Shown in pieces: positions 34,814 to 42,543 of a stretch of 64,000 nucleotides of DNA (the first letter of the stretch is position 1; each line of letters opens with the position of its first letter). The notes beneath the pieces were generated by a model. The model made no database searches. It saw only the letters and a list, made by a program, of their open reading frames with translations, and was not told the DNA's origin. The stretch is from positions 2,780,882 through 2,844,881 of the forward strand of contig NZ_CP042828.1 in assembly GCF_008000995.1 (NCBI RefSeq), given 5' to 3'. A program made the position numbers and the translations under genes. The DNA is from Ruania zhangjianzhongii (GTDB lineage Bacteria > Actinomycetota > Actinomycetes > Actinomycetales > Beutenbergiaceae).

Positions 34814-34930
34814 GTCCGAGAACGACGTCGACGTCGCAGCGGATCTCCACTGTTCATCGATCGCGCCCGTGACCGCAGGCCTTCGTCGCATGTGACTGAG
34901 CAGACGCCTCGTCCCAGCCCGCTCTGTCAG

Positions 34931-34949
34931 TGGGTGCACTGTGCACCCA
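34931..34949 (+). promoter_or_regulatory. Operator of the second vapBC module
   Basis: TGGGTGCACTGTGCACCCA is a 19-bp perfect palindrome around a central T. It ends 19 nt before the antitoxin ATG, as expected for autoregulation by a FitA-like antitoxin. Confidence 0.7.
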
Positions 34950-34968
34950 TCTGTGCGATGCTGGTGTT

Positions 34969-35211
34969 ATGCCAAAGGTCATCCACATCCGAGACGTTCC
35001 TGACGACGTCCACTATGCGCTCACCGAAGCCGCCAAAGAAGAGGGACTTTCGCTGACCCGCTACATGCAGCGCGAGCTGGACGGACTCGCCAGCCGACGC
35101 CGGATCGTGCAGGAAAACGCCGGTACGATTCGACGCACACAGGCCGCCGTCGACAGCAAGGTGGAGCGCAACACGATCCTGTCCGTTCTGCACGAGGGGC
35201 GCGGCGATTGA
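34969..35211 (+). CDS. vapB: FitA/VapB-type antitoxin
   Basis: An 80-aa ribbon-helix-helix antitoxin: VIHIRDVPDDVHYALTEAAKEEGLSLTRYMQREL is the DNA-binding part, and the tail TIRRTQAAVDSKVERNTILSVLHEGRG binds the toxin. It overlaps the toxin start by 4 nt (TTGA). A 19-bp palindrome upstream is the probable operator. Confidence 0.88.
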   Translation: MPKVIHIRDVPDDVHYALTEAAKEEGLSLTRYMQRELDGLASRRRIVQENAGTIRRTQAAVDSKVERNTILSVLHEGRGD

Positions 35212-35588
35212 AGATCGTCGACGCCGGAGTCATAGTCGAACTGCTCGCCGGCAACCTTGATCCTGGTCGACTCGGCGAGGAAGAGCTCGCCGCACCACAC
35301 TTGATCGACAGCGAAGTCACCCACGTGCTGCGGGGACTGGTACGCCGTCAGGTTCTCAGCGAAAACCAAGGGAGCCTGGCGCTGGAAGGATTCACCCAAC
35401 TCACTCTGGCCAGGTACCCCGCCGATTGGCTCCGCGCACGGATATGGGCGCTGCGGCACAACCTCAGCGGCTACGACGCCACGTATGTGGCGCTGACCGA
35501 GATGATCGGTGCCACCGCGCTGATCACCACCGACGCCCGCTTGGCCGACGCGCCTGGACCCGCCTGTCGGATCGAGCTGCTGCGCTGA
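35208..35588 (+). CDS. vapC: VapC PIN-domain toxin
   Basis: A 126-aa PIN RNase. IVDAGVIVELL, LIDSEVTHVLRGLVRR, SGYDATYVALTEMIG and TTDARLAD carry the acidic active-site residues. The start codon is TTG, overlapping the antitoxin stop. The module looks complete. Its second half is similar in order to the VapC at 18382-18774 (YDAxYVALxE, TxDARLA). Confidence 0.88.
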   Translation: MKIVDAGVIVELLAGNLDPGRLGEEELAAPHLIDSEVTHVLRGLVRRQVLSENQGSLALEGFTQLTLARYPADWLRARIWALRHNLSGYDATYVALTEMIGATALITTDARLADAPGPACRIELLR

Positions 35589-35597
35589 GGGCGTCCA

Positions 35598-35783
35598 ATG
35601 GCCGCCGCACGGGAGTGGACCGATCGGCGTGGCATGCAACTCATGCTTGACGTCGTCGATGACGACAGTCCGGCGATCTCTCTCTACGAACGCTTGGGGT
35701 GGAGCTTGGTCGACAGGCGTGACGCCGACTGGGTGACCCCCGAGGGGCGTCGCCATCAGGTCCGCATCTACCTTGCGCCGTAG
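35598..35783 (+). pseudogene. C-terminal fragment of a GNAT acetyltransferase
   Basis: Sixty-one codons read AAREWTDRRGMQLMLDVVDDDSPAISLYERLGWSLVDRR, the last third of a GNAT fold including the conserved AISLYERLGW motif. The acetyl-CoA-binding region is missing, and the reading frame starts right after the vapC stop, so the gene was decapitated at the 35588/35598 junction. It is unlikely to be functional. Confidence 0.75.
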
Positions 35784-35869
35784 GAACGACCATCATCCCC
35801 GGACGGCCAAGATCCGGAGATCACCATCAGTCTCGCGCACATCGCCACGGAGGAGCCTCCTCATAGCCG

Positions 35870-35883
35870 ATAATGTACATTAT
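35870..35883. promoter_or_regulatory. Orphan palindromic operator
   Basis: ATAATGTACATTAT is a perfect 14-bp palindrome with the TGTACA core typical of Phd/YefM-type operators. It lies in an AT-rich patch of a 180-nt stretch (35784-35962) without a gene. The neighbouring mazF remnant runs towards it, and no antitoxin gene begins next to it. It may be a relic of a lost module. Confidence 0.5.
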
Positions 35884-35962
35884 GTCATTTCATTGTCCGT
35901 GTACTCGATCCGACCATGCGTCGCCCTCCCCCCGGCGACCGGATTTGCCGCGGAGCCTGCGG

Positions 35963-36308
35963 TCACAATTGCAGGTGGAGGCGCAGCGCTTCTTCGACCG
36001 CAGCCATGACACGAGGCGAAACGCGGCCCACCGCGGAGCCGACCCGCTCAACAGCGACCGAGCGCACCTGCTCAGCTTGTGCTTTGGAATCCACTCTCAG
36101 GCCCGTCTCGTCCGCAGGCAGCAGCACCTGGAACGGGAAGATGCGCTCTACGTTGCTGGTGACGGCACAACGGTCACAGCCCCCGACCAAACCGCTGAGC
36201 CACCGTATTGGCCCGGTCATTGCTGACGAGCACAGCGGGTCGACGCTTATTGGCCTCACCCCCTCGCACGGGGTCCAGATCGACGAGGCAGATCTCGCCG
36301 CGCAGCAT
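35963..36308 (-). pseudogene. mazF: Frameshifted MazF/PemK-type toxin
   Basis: The first part, MLRGEICLVDLDPVRGGEANKRRPAVLVSNDRANTVAQRFGRG, is the N-terminal half of a MazF RNase. It stops at about 36180. The second half, VTSNVERIFPFQVLLPADETGLRVDSKAQAEQVRSV and LRLHLQL, continues in another frame. Two single-base losses near 36160-36185 account for the shift. The active-site Arg and Thr lie on separate pieces, so the toxin should be inactive. Confidence 0.75.
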
Positions 36309-36540
36309 CGATGAGTCCGTCGGCGGATGCTGCACTCCATGCGTCTTCATCCCCCGCCATGGCCCACTCCTCCCAGGCGGAGGCATACGCCGCCTCCAAC
36401 TGCGGGTCCTGCAGGCGGCGGATAGCCTGCTGGACGGCGGCTGACCTCGACCCGAGGCCGGCCTGTTCCACGTACTGGTCGAGGGTCGCGAGGTCCTCCT
36501 CGCGATGAGCCGGATCCACCGCGGCGGCGGGTAACGTCAA
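36256..36540 (-). CDS. MazE-like ribbon-helix-helix antitoxin
   Basis: A 94-aa antitoxin with EEDLATLDQYVEQAGLGSRSAAVQQAIRRLQD as the DNA-binding and dimerisation part and EAAYASAWEEWAMAGDEDAWSAASADGL as the toxin-binding tail. It reads on for 16 more residues and overlaps the toxin gene by 53 nt, longer than usual, suggesting loss of the original stop. The partner toxin is frameshifted. Confidence 0.78.
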   Translation of the reverse strand: MTLPAAAVDPAHREEDLATLDQYVEQAGLGSRSAAVQQAIRRLQDPQLEAAYASAWEEWAMAGDEDAWSAASADGLIDAARRDLPRRSGPRARG

Positions 36541-36794
36541 CGGTAGACGTCCGAGCGGTGCTCAATCGCGATGATGGTGACCCGATCGTCGATCCGGTAG
36601 ATGATTCGGTAATCGCCACGGCGTGCGCTGTGGAGACCTTCGAGGTCGAAGCGCAACGCTTTGCCGACGCGGTGCGGGTTACTCGCGAGTGGGCCGTAGA
36701 TGAACTCGATGGCGGCCGTCGCGACCTTCTCTGGAGGTCGCTGCAGCACGCGCTTTGTCGTCGCCGTCCATGCGACCTCGTACTGCTCCGCCAT
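36537..36794 (-). CDS. RelE/ParE-type toxin
   Basis: An 85-aa toxin: YEVAWTATTKRVLQRPPEKVATAAIEFIYGPLASNPHRVGKALRFDLEGLHSARRGDYRIIYRIDDRVTIIAIEHRSDVY, with the RGDYRIIYRI core and the terminal His/Tyr residues of RelE-like mRNA interferases. It appears intact. The intended antitoxin stop would overlap its ATG (TGATG), but the antitoxin frame has shifted. Its 3' end abuts the mazE gene. Confidence 0.85.
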   Translation of the reverse strand: MAEQYEVAWTATTKRVLQRPPEKVATAAIEFIYGPLASNPHRVGKALRFDLEGLHSARRGDYRIIYRIDDRVTIIAIEHRSDVYR

Positions 36795-37074
36795 CAGGAA
36801 CGCAGTGCGGCGAGGATGTCTCCTTGTTGAGCACATCGACGTCGCCGGCAGCCATCTCGGCGATGCTGTCACGTACCTGGGCAATCAGCTTAGGCCGGCT
36901 CATGACTTTCAGCGTCTCCTCCAGCGAAGCGAGGTCCTCAGTGCTGATGACAACCGCTGCCGCCTTGCCGTGGCGAGTGATGACGACTCGGTCATGCTCG
37001 CGCTCGACCTGATCGACGACTTCGGACAGCCGGTTCTTCACATCCCGTAGGGCCATCGCCTCATCAACGCTCAT
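36679..37074 (-). CDS. YefM/Phd-type antitoxin with a frameshifted tail
   Basis: The N-terminal 80 residues are a normal YefM/Phd antitoxin: AMALRDVKNRLSEVVDQVEREHDRVVITRHGKAAAVVIS, SLEETLKVMS and VRDSIAEMAAGDVDVLNKE. There the frame slips near 36822. One added base would give EDILAALRS and a stop overlapping the RelE start. As it stands the protein is 131 aa, reading through the first third of the toxin gene with a meaningless basic tail. Toxin neutralisation may be weakened. Confidence 0.75.
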   Translation of the reverse strand: MSVDEAMALRDVKNRLSEVVDQVEREHDRVVITRHGKAAAVVISTEDLASLEETLKVMSRPKLIAQVRDSIAEMAAGDVDVLNKETSSPHCVPDGGAVRGRMDGDDKARAAATSREGRDGRHRVHLRPTRE

Positions 37075-37082
37075 AGCTACAA

Positions 37083-37094
37083 GTGTGGCCACAC
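37083..37094 (-). promoter_or_regulatory. Palindromic operator of the YefM-RelE module
   Basis: GTGTGGCCACAC is a perfect 12-bp palindrome 8 nt upstream of the antitoxin ATG (37074). Its position fits autorepression. Confidence 0.55.
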
Positions 37095-37289
37095 GCTGAC
37101 AGCGGTCAAGCGATCTTCCGCTCGCTGGCAAGACCGGTCCCGCTCCCCCAGCCACCGAGCCGAATTGAAGCCTGTCCTCGACAAACGCGGGCCTGTACAA
37201 CCGCGAGACAGCGCAATGACGTCCGGCCACGCCTCCAATCGCAGGACAACAAGGCGGCGGTTTGGGCCCGCATCATCCGGTCATCGTCC

Positions 37290-37301
37290 TACGGTGGATC
37301 G
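37290..37301 (+). promoter_or_regulatory. -10 box of a leaderless GNAT gene
   Basis: TACGGT (37290-37295) ends 6 nt before the ATG at 37302, with no Shine-Dalgarno site. The 200 bases upstream contain only the YefM operator. Confidence 0.45.
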
Positions 37302-37904
37302 ATGAGTAGCGACACAGGTGTCGACGCGACGTTCGACGTTAGCCCGCTCAGCACCGAGACCTGGCCGGCGTTCGAGGCCCTCGTCCAGCGGCACAACGGC
37401 ATCTTCAGTGGGTGCTGGTGTACTAACTTCCACGACTGCGCCGAACGTGGGCCGGGCTACGAAGGCAGCCGCGCATTCAAGAGGCAGTTGGTGGAAGCTG
37501 ACGTTGCGCACGCCGCACTGGTGCTGGCCGGCGACGAGGCGATCGCCTGGGCGGAGTTCGGCACGCCGGGCGAGTTGCCCAACCTGCACCATCGCAAACA
37601 GTACGACGCGGAGAAAGAGGGCGAACCCGACTACCGCATCACCTGTGTCTTCGTTGACCGCAGGTACCGCCGCCAAGGTGTCACCGAGACCGCGATCCGG
37701 GGTGCCCTCGACCTCATCGCGCAGGCGGGCGGCGGTGTGGTCGAGTCCTATCCACACGATCTGACGCAGCAGACGAAGAAGATGTCGTCGTCGTTCCTCT
37801 ACAACGGCACCCGCCGGCTCTACGAACGACTCGGCTTCACCTACCTGCGGCCCAAGGGCTTGAAGAACTGCGTGATGTCGATCGAGGTGCCGGTGCAACC
37901 ATGA
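37302..37904 (+). CDS. GNAT-family acetyltransferase
   Basis: A 200-aa acetyltransferase with the unusual N-terminal FSGCWCTNFHDCAERGPGYEGSRAFKR segment shared by a small GNAT subgroup. ITCVFVDRRYRRQGVTETAIRGALDLI is the acetyl-CoA loop, and FLYNGTRRLYERLGFTYL ends the fold. The cysteine pair CWC could be redox or metal active. Its stop overlaps the next ATG by 4 nt (ATGA). Confidence 0.85.
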   Translation: MSSDTGVDATFDVSPLSTETWPAFEALVQRHNGIFSGCWCTNFHDCAERGPGYEGSRAFKRQLVEADVAHAALVLAGDEAIAWAEFGTPGELPNLHHRKQYDAEKEGEPDYRITCVFVDRRYRRQGVTETAIRGALDLIAQAGGGVVESYPHDLTQQTKKMSSSFLYNGTRRLYERLGFTYLRPKGLKNCVMSIEVPVQP

Positions 37905-38626
37905 CTGCGGCTCACCACGAGAACGGAATCGGATCCATGGACATGTTGATGGGCGAACAGATCGCCGAGGCCAACCTGACCGACTGGCGCAAGCTGGCCC
38001 AGGGGTTGCACGCCCGCTACCTGGTCGATGATTTCGGCACTGCCGTGCGGTTCGTCGCCGCGGTCGGCGAAGCAGGCGATGCGCTCCGGCACCACCCGAG
38101 CGTGTCGATCGGCAACGGGTACGTCGACCTCAAGCTGATCACCGCCAACGCGATCTATCGCGATGACGAGGGCGACGAGTTCGCCGTCGAATGGCCGACC
38201 CAGCAGGACATCGACCTGGCGCGACGGATCACCGAGATCGCCACCGACCACAAGCTCGCCGCCGACCCGGCTTCGGTCAGCATGGTCGAGCTCGGCCTCG
38301 ACACCGCCGACTCCTCGACCATCGCGCCGGTGTGGACCGCCATCCTGACTGGGAGCGCCGAGGCCCACGACGAGGTCCGAGATGCCACGGGCCGGGTACC
38401 GAACCTCTGGTTCGGGCCCCCCGGCGATCACGAGAGCACGCGTCAGCGGTTCCATGTCGAGGTCTACGTGGCGCCCGAGGTGGCCAAGCAGAGGATCACG
38501 GCGGCCGTCGCCGCTGGCGGGACCGTGGTCGATGACAGCGAGGCGCCCGCACTCACCGTGATCGCCGACCAGGACGGCAACGAGGGAATCGTCTGCGTCG
38601 ACATCTCAGCGGCGCAGAAGGAGTGA
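37901..38626 (+). CDS. Pterin-4a-carbinolamine dehydratase-like/VOC fusion
   Basis: A 241-aa two-domain protein. Residues about 15-115 resemble 4a-hydroxytetrahydrobiopterin dehydratase (WRKLAQGLHARYLVDDFGTAVRFVAAVGEAGDALRHHPSVSIGNGYVDLKL), with the HHPSVSIGNGYVDLKL active-site stretch in which the usual HHPDW/TH pattern is altered. Residues about 140-240 form a VOC domain (VPNLWFGPPG, RQRFHVEVYV, DQDGNEGIVCVD). The gene is coupled to the GNAT gene by ATGA. The fusion is recurrent in actinobacteria; the substrate is unknown. Confidence 0.83.
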   Translation: MTAAHHENGIGSMDMLMGEQIAEANLTDWRKLAQGLHARYLVDDFGTAVRFVAAVGEAGDALRHHPSVSIGNGYVDLKLITANAIYRDDEGDEFAVEWPTQQDIDLARRITEIATDHKLAADPASVSMVELGLDTADSSTIAPVWTAILTGSAEAHDEVRDATGRVPNLWFGPPGDHESTRQRFHVEVYVAPEVAKQRITAAVAAGGTVVDDSEAPALTVIADQDGNEGIVCVDISAAQKE

Positions 38627-38644
38627 CCCATCGGCTCGGCTCAG

Positions 38645-38661
38645 GGCGGGTGGAGCCCGCC
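38645..38661. terminator. Short hairpin between convergent genes
   Basis: GGCGGG (38645-38650) pairs with CCCGCC (38656-38661) over a 5-nt loop, 18 nt after the dehydratase-VOC stop and at the 3' end of the opposing GNAT gene. Confidence 0.45.
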
Positions 38662-38662
38662 G

Positions 38663-39310
38663 TTACCAGCCCAGTCGCACCGACGCTGCCTGCACATCAT
38701 CGAGCCGGATGTCATCGCGGCGCTCCCGCTGCCACACCGCACGCGTCAGCCGCCACCGCTGCATCGGTGCCCGCTGGCCGCGTCGGGTCTGCCACTCGAT
38801 CCCGTCGGGTTCGTAGCCGAGTGCTCGAGAGACGGCGTTCGACCCGCTGTTGTCCGTGAACGCGCTGCTGGTGGCCTCGCTCGCTCCCAGCCCATCGAAG
38901 GCGAGGTGCAGGATCGCGTGCCGCATCTCCCGCCCTATTCCCCGGCCGCGAAAGGCGGCCGCGAGCCACGAGAACGTGGTCACCGTGCGATCATTCCCGT
39001 CCCGAGCGCCGAGCAGATCCTGCATGCCGACAGGCTCACCGTCGACCACTACCGCGAAGTACAGACGCCAGGAATCGGAGTCGAAGCGCACTCTCCCGCG
39101 GTTGATTCCTTGCCGCCACTTCTGCACCCGGAGCTCAGGATCGGCCTCATACAGTGAGATCGGATCGTCGAACGGCGGCGGCTCCGCGTCCGCCTGGCCG
39201 TTGCGCACGTGCGCCGCCAGCCGGTCGAGCAACTCCTCGGTAGCACCGCACAGTTGCAGGACCGGCGTCGTCACGGTGAGCGCCAGCAGCGGATCGGTCG
39301 ACACCCGCAC
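38663..39310 (-). CDS. RimJ/RimL-type GNAT acetyltransferase
   Basis: A 215-aa acetyltransferase of the RimJ/RimL type. LYEADPELRVQKWRQGINRGRVRF and YFAVVVDGEPVGMQDLLG form the substrate side. TFSWLAAAFRGRGIGREMRHAILHLAFDGLGASEATSSAF is the acetyl-CoA loop, and SNAVSRALGYEPDG ends the fold. The start is GTG 39310. The gene ends close to the convergent dehydratase-VOC gene. Confidence 0.86.
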   Translation of the reverse strand: MRVSTDPLLALTVTTPVLQLCGATEELLDRLAAHVRNGQADAEPPPFDDPISLYEADPELRVQKWRQGINRGRVRFDSDSWRLYFAVVVDGEPVGMQDLLGARDGNDRTVTTFSWLAAAFRGRGIGREMRHAILHLAFDGLGASEATSSAFTDNSGSNAVSRALGYEPDGIEWQTRRGQRAPMQRWRLTRAVWQRERRDDIRLDDVQAASVRLGW

Positions 39311-39361
39311 ACAGTAGTTGACCGACTCCCCCGCTCCCCCGGGGCCAGCAGCTGAGCGTGC

Positions 39362-40543
39362 TCACCGATGCGCTGCCAGCACTGCCGCCAGACCATCTTG
39401 CAGATCGGTCACGAAGTACTCCGGTACCTCCAGCGACGGGAAGTGCCCCCCGGCCTCCGGCTCGCTCCATCGGACGATCTGGCGGTACCGTTCCTGCGCC
39501 CAGGTGCGAGGACACTTCTCGATGTCCCGGGGATAGACGCTGATCGCTGACGGGACATCGACCACGAGCTCGGGATCGACTGCATTCACACCGCCGTGGC
39601 TCTCGAAGTAGATGCGTGCCGCCGATGCACCCGTCCGCGTCAGCCAGTAGAGCGTGACATCGTCGAGCACTCTGTCGATCGAGACTGTCTCGAACGGGCC
39701 GTCGTCGGTATCGGTCCAGTCAGCGAACTTGTCCAGGATCCAGGCGAGGAGACCGATGGGTGAATCGACCAGCGAGTAGCCGATGGTCTGCGGCCGGGTG
39801 GCCTGCTGCTTCGCGTACGCCGCATGGTGGAGCCAGAAATCGCGGGTCTCCTCAGCCCAGCGGCGCTCGGCCGAGCTCAGCCCGTCCATCGTCAACCCGG
39901 GCGGTGGCTGCGCCAACGTGGTGTGGATGCCGAGAACCTGCTCCGGGAACCTCCCGCCGAGAACAGTGGTGACCACCCCTCCCCAGTCACCGCCGTGAGC
40001 GACGAAGGTGCCATAGCCCAACCGTTCCATCAACGTCACCCAGGCGGCCGCGATCCTGCCGGCTCCCCACCCCGTCGTCGCTGGCTTCTCGCTGAAACCG
40101 AATCCCGGCAACGATGGCACCACGACGTGGAACGCCGGCACATCCGGACGCTTCGGGTCCGCCAGTTCATCCACCACATCGATGAACTCGGCGATACTGC
40201 CTGGCCACCCATGCGTCATGATCAGCGGGGTGGCATCTGCGCGCGGGGATCGGCGGTGCAGAAAGTGGATGCCGAGACCATCGATGGTCGTGCGGAACTG
40301 GCCGATCCGGTTCAGGCGCTCTTCGAACGACCGCCAGCTGTACGCGGTCCGCCAGTAGGTCGCGAGATCCACAAGATCGGTCAGCGGAACGCCCTGGCCC
40401 CATCGGTCAGCCTTGGGCCCGGCACGGGCGACCGTTTCGGCTTCCGGAAGCCGCGCTGCAGCCAACCGTGCGCGCAGATCCTCGAGGTCGCCCTCCGGTT
40501 GGTGCGCGTCGAATGGTTCTACCTCGCCGGTGAGACCAAGCAT
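39362..40543 (-). CDS. Epoxide hydrolase (microsomal-type family)
   Basis: A 393-aa alpha/beta-hydrolase of the EPHX1-like family. The N-terminal EHN domain is VEPFDAHQPEGDLEDLRARLAAARLP. The oxyanion motif is MTHGWPGSIAEF, the nucleophile Asp is in FVAHGGDWGGVV, and the catalytic His is in AGGHFPSLEVPEYF. The start MLGLTGEV (40543) precedes the EHN domain. Divergent from a CGNR regulator, it shares the palindromic region 40584-40642 and is probably controlled by it. The natural epoxide is unknown. Confidence 0.9.
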   Translation of the reverse strand: MLGLTGEVEPFDAHQPEGDLEDLRARLAAARLPEAETVARAGPKADRWGQGVPLTDLVDLATYWRTAYSWRSFEERLNRIGQFRTTIDGLGIHFLHRRSPRADATPLIMTHGWPGSIAEFIDVVDELADPKRPDVPAFHVVVPSLPGFGFSEKPATTGWGAGRIAAAWVTLMERLGYGTFVAHGGDWGGVVTTVLGGRFPEQVLGIHTTLAQPPPGLTMDGLSSAERRWAEETRDFWLHHAAYAKQQATRPQTIGYSLVDSPIGLLAWILDKFADWTDTDDGPFETVSIDRVLDDVTLYWLTRTGASAARIYFESHGGVNAVDPELVVDVPSAISVYPRDIEKCPRTWAQERYRQIVRWSEPEAGGHFPSLEVPEYFVTDLQDGLAAVLAAHR

Positions 40544-40583
40544 GAGTTCTCCAGACTGTCGTGGAACCGCCCGCGCGATCTGC

Positions 40584-40644
40584 GAACCGGCTAAGCCGGT
40601 TCTACCAGGCTGGATGGTGCCGCGCAACCGGCTATGGTGGTTCC
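40584..40644. promoter_or_regulatory. Twin operators and leaderless promoter between epoxide hydrolase and CGNR genes
   Basis: GAACCGGCTAAGCCGGTTC (40584-40602) is a perfect 19-bp palindrome with a single central base. A second, imperfect copy CAACCGGCTATGGTGGTTC occupies 40625-40643. TATGGT (40633-40638) inside the second copy ends 6 nt before the CGNR ATG (40645), giving a leaderless promoter. Both copies lie between the divergent starts. Confidence 0.7.
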
Positions 40645-41223
40645 ATGTCTGCTGCATACCCGGACTTCCGCCTTGGCAGCGTGTTGGCGACCAGCTTCAC
40701 GGCGACGCTGACGGAGCGCCGGGGCGACGCCGTGGAGCGCATTCCCACGCCGGAACGGCTCGTCGACTGGCTGACGGTCAGTGGTCTCGCTGTGGCGTCC
40801 GGCACCTCGGCCCAGCTCGACCGCGCCAGGGAGCTGAGAGAGGCGATTCACGCCGCAGCGACGGCGGCCGCGCGCCAGGAGCCGCTCCCTCCCCCGGCTG
40901 TCCAGAGCATCAATGACTTCAGCGGTCAAGGTCGGGCAGCAGCGATCCTCACCCCGGAGGGCGAGCGGCACTGGCGCCTGCGTGCGGCGTCCGGCCTCGA
41001 GGATGCGCTCGGCGTGATCGCCGCCGACGCGATCAGCATCATTGCCGGCGAGCGGGACGGCAGGCTGGCGCTGTGCGCATCGCCGACCTGCCGAGCCGCC
41101 TTCTTCGACACCAGCCAGAGCCGCACCCGCAGGTGGTGCGACATGAACACCTGCGGGAATCGTCAGAAGAAGGCGCGCTTCAAGGCGAGCCAGGTCAAGA
41201 CCACTGGCCCCGCCGCTATCTGA
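40645..41223 (+). CDS. CGNR zinc-finger regulator (ABATE domain)
   Basis: A 192-aa stress-type transcriptional regulator. An N-terminal ABATE domain (residues about 10-140, with LATSFTATLTERRGDAVERIPTPERLVDWL) is followed by a CGNR zinc finger: CASPTCRAAFFDTSQSRTRRWCDMNTCGNRQKKARF, with four cysteines. The protein would act on the two AACCGGCT palindromes just upstream. It overlaps the convergent kinase gene by 8 nt. Confidence 0.9.
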   Translation: MSAAYPDFRLGSVLATSFTATLTERRGDAVERIPTPERLVDWLTVSGLAVASGTSAQLDRARELREAIHAAATAAARQEPLPPPAVQSINDFSGQGRAAAILTPEGERHWRLRAASGLEDALGVIAADAISIIAGERDGRLALCASPTCRAAFFDTSQSRTRRWCDMNTCGNRQKKARFKASQVKTTGPAAI

Positions 41224-42115
41224 GGTAGCGACCGGAGAACGCCAGGAGCTCCTGACTGCGCTGATCGCTCCCGAACCAGGTGATCCGCGAGATGGCGGTG
41301 ACCACCGCGTTGACCGCACTCCAGGCCAGCAGCCGGTCAGGGTCCACGCCGGTGAGCCCGGCGAGCCGTCGAGCGCGCGCTGCCATCTGCTCCGTATCGC
41401 CGGCCACGGCTACGAAGTCCACCATGTCGAAGCAGCGGTCCCCCACGCACAGCTTCGGATCCACTGCTACCAGCCCGTGCTGATCGCTGGTCAGCGCGTT
41501 GCCGAGGTGCAGATCACCATGGATCGCGGCCTGATCGCCCCCGCCCTCAAGCAGCCGGCGGCAGACCTCAATAGCACGCTCCCAGGTGGCATCGGGCACC
41601 TGTGCCCGGACTCCCTCCACGGCCTGACGGGCACCGATCCGCTCGAACATGTCCGCACAGCGATCATCCAGCCGGTCGACCACCGGTGCCGGCGCGGTGG
41701 AGTGGAGGTCGCGCAGCAGATCTGCCCACTCCTCCTCGCTCGGCGGCACCCGGCCGTCGGTTCCGGCCTCCTCCCCCGGCAGCACCCGCTCCATCAGCAC
41801 GGCACCTACCGCCGCGTCATAGACCGCCGGCACTCGTCCCGTAGGCGCGAGGTGCTCCAGCATCCACACCTGACGCGCCAGCGCCTCGGCGTCGGGACTC
41901 ACCTTGACCACTGCAGGCTCACCAGTAGCCAGCAGCGCCCCAAGCACCACGGCGCTTGCGCCGGAGTCGACGAGGGGGCCGACCTCGATCCCCCACTGGC
42001 TGGTCAGCACGCGCAGCCGGTCCGGCAGGTCCGCCCCGAACCGGGACGCCGCCTCAGTCCCGAACCTGTCATGCAGTCCCGCACCCGCCTGGATGAGCTC
42101 CTCGCTATCAATCAC
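41216..42115 (-). CDS. Aminoglycoside/hydroxyurea-type antibiotic kinase (APH(6)-like)
   Basis: A 299-aa kinase of the aminoglycoside/hydroxyurea resistance family related to streptomycin 6-kinase. PAVVKVSPDAEALARQVWMLEHL holds the ATP lysine, AVLMERVLPG the hinge, and AAIHGDLHLGNALTS (about residue 197) the catalytic Asp. LVAVDPKLCVGDRCFDMVDFVA holds the metal-binding Asp. All key residues are present. Streptomycin is a plausible substrate, but the specificity is not visible. Confidence 0.85.
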   Translation of the reverse strand: MIDSEELIQAGAGLHDRFGTEAASRFGADLPDRLRVLTSQWGIEVGPLVDSGASAVVLGALLATGEPAVVKVSPDAEALARQVWMLEHLAPTGRVPAVYDAAVGAVLMERVLPGEEAGTDGRVPPSEEEWADLLRDLHSTAPAPVVDRLDDRCADMFERIGARQAVEGVRAQVPDATWERAIEVCRRLLEGGGDQAAIHGDLHLGNALTSDQHGLVAVDPKLCVGDRCFDMVDFVAVAGDTEQMAARARRLAGLTGVDPDRLLAWSAVNAVVTAISRITWFGSDQRSQELLAFSGRYLR

Positions 42116-42147
42116 CCAGCAAGGCTATGTCCACGGCGCAAGAAGAT

Positions 42148-42543
42148 TCAGGATCCCGGTGCCACACACCGCACGCCGGCCCGCCCGGCGACTTGCAGCA
42201 GTTCCCGGTCGTAGGTGAGCAGTTCGTCGGCCTGTACGCGTAGCGCTGTTGCCAGGTGCAGCGCATCAGCACTTCGCAGCCCCCACGCCGACGTGCCGGC
42301 TCGGATCATGTCCTCGCGTTCGAGATCGATCAACGCGAGCGCATCCAAGACGGCGTTCACCGACTCCGCCGCGATCCCCCGTCGGCGATATGCGGCGCAG
42401 TGGAGCTCTGTGTAGAGCAGCCAGGACGCGACCACGTCGTCCCCGCGCGCCATGGAGTCTTCGAGGCTGTCGGCAAGGAGATCGGCGAACGGCTCATCCA
42501 CGAGGAGCTTCAGCGCTGCTGAGGTGTCGAGGTACCGGATCAT
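42148..42543 (-). CDS. vapC: VapC-type PIN toxin
   Basis: A 131-aa PIN-domain RNase: RYLDTSAALKLLV (first Asp), WLLYTELHCAAYRR (Glu), LRSADALHLATAL (Asp) and LLTYDRELLQVA (Asp). The active site is complete. The start overlaps the antitoxin stop by 4 nt. This type differs from the other two VapCs here and pairs with a Phd-type antitoxin. Confidence 0.88.
   Translation of the reverse strand: MIRYLDTSAALKLLVDEPFADLLADSLEDSMARGDDVVASWLLYTELHCAAYRRRGIAAESVNAVLDALALIDLEREDMIRAGTSAWGLRSADALHLATALRVQADELLTYDRELLQVAGRAGVRCVAPGS

Noticed and set aside
35873-36226. A 117-codon plus-strand frame starting inside the orphan palindrome
   Set aside because: It is antisense to the mazF remnant and shows no family resemblance.
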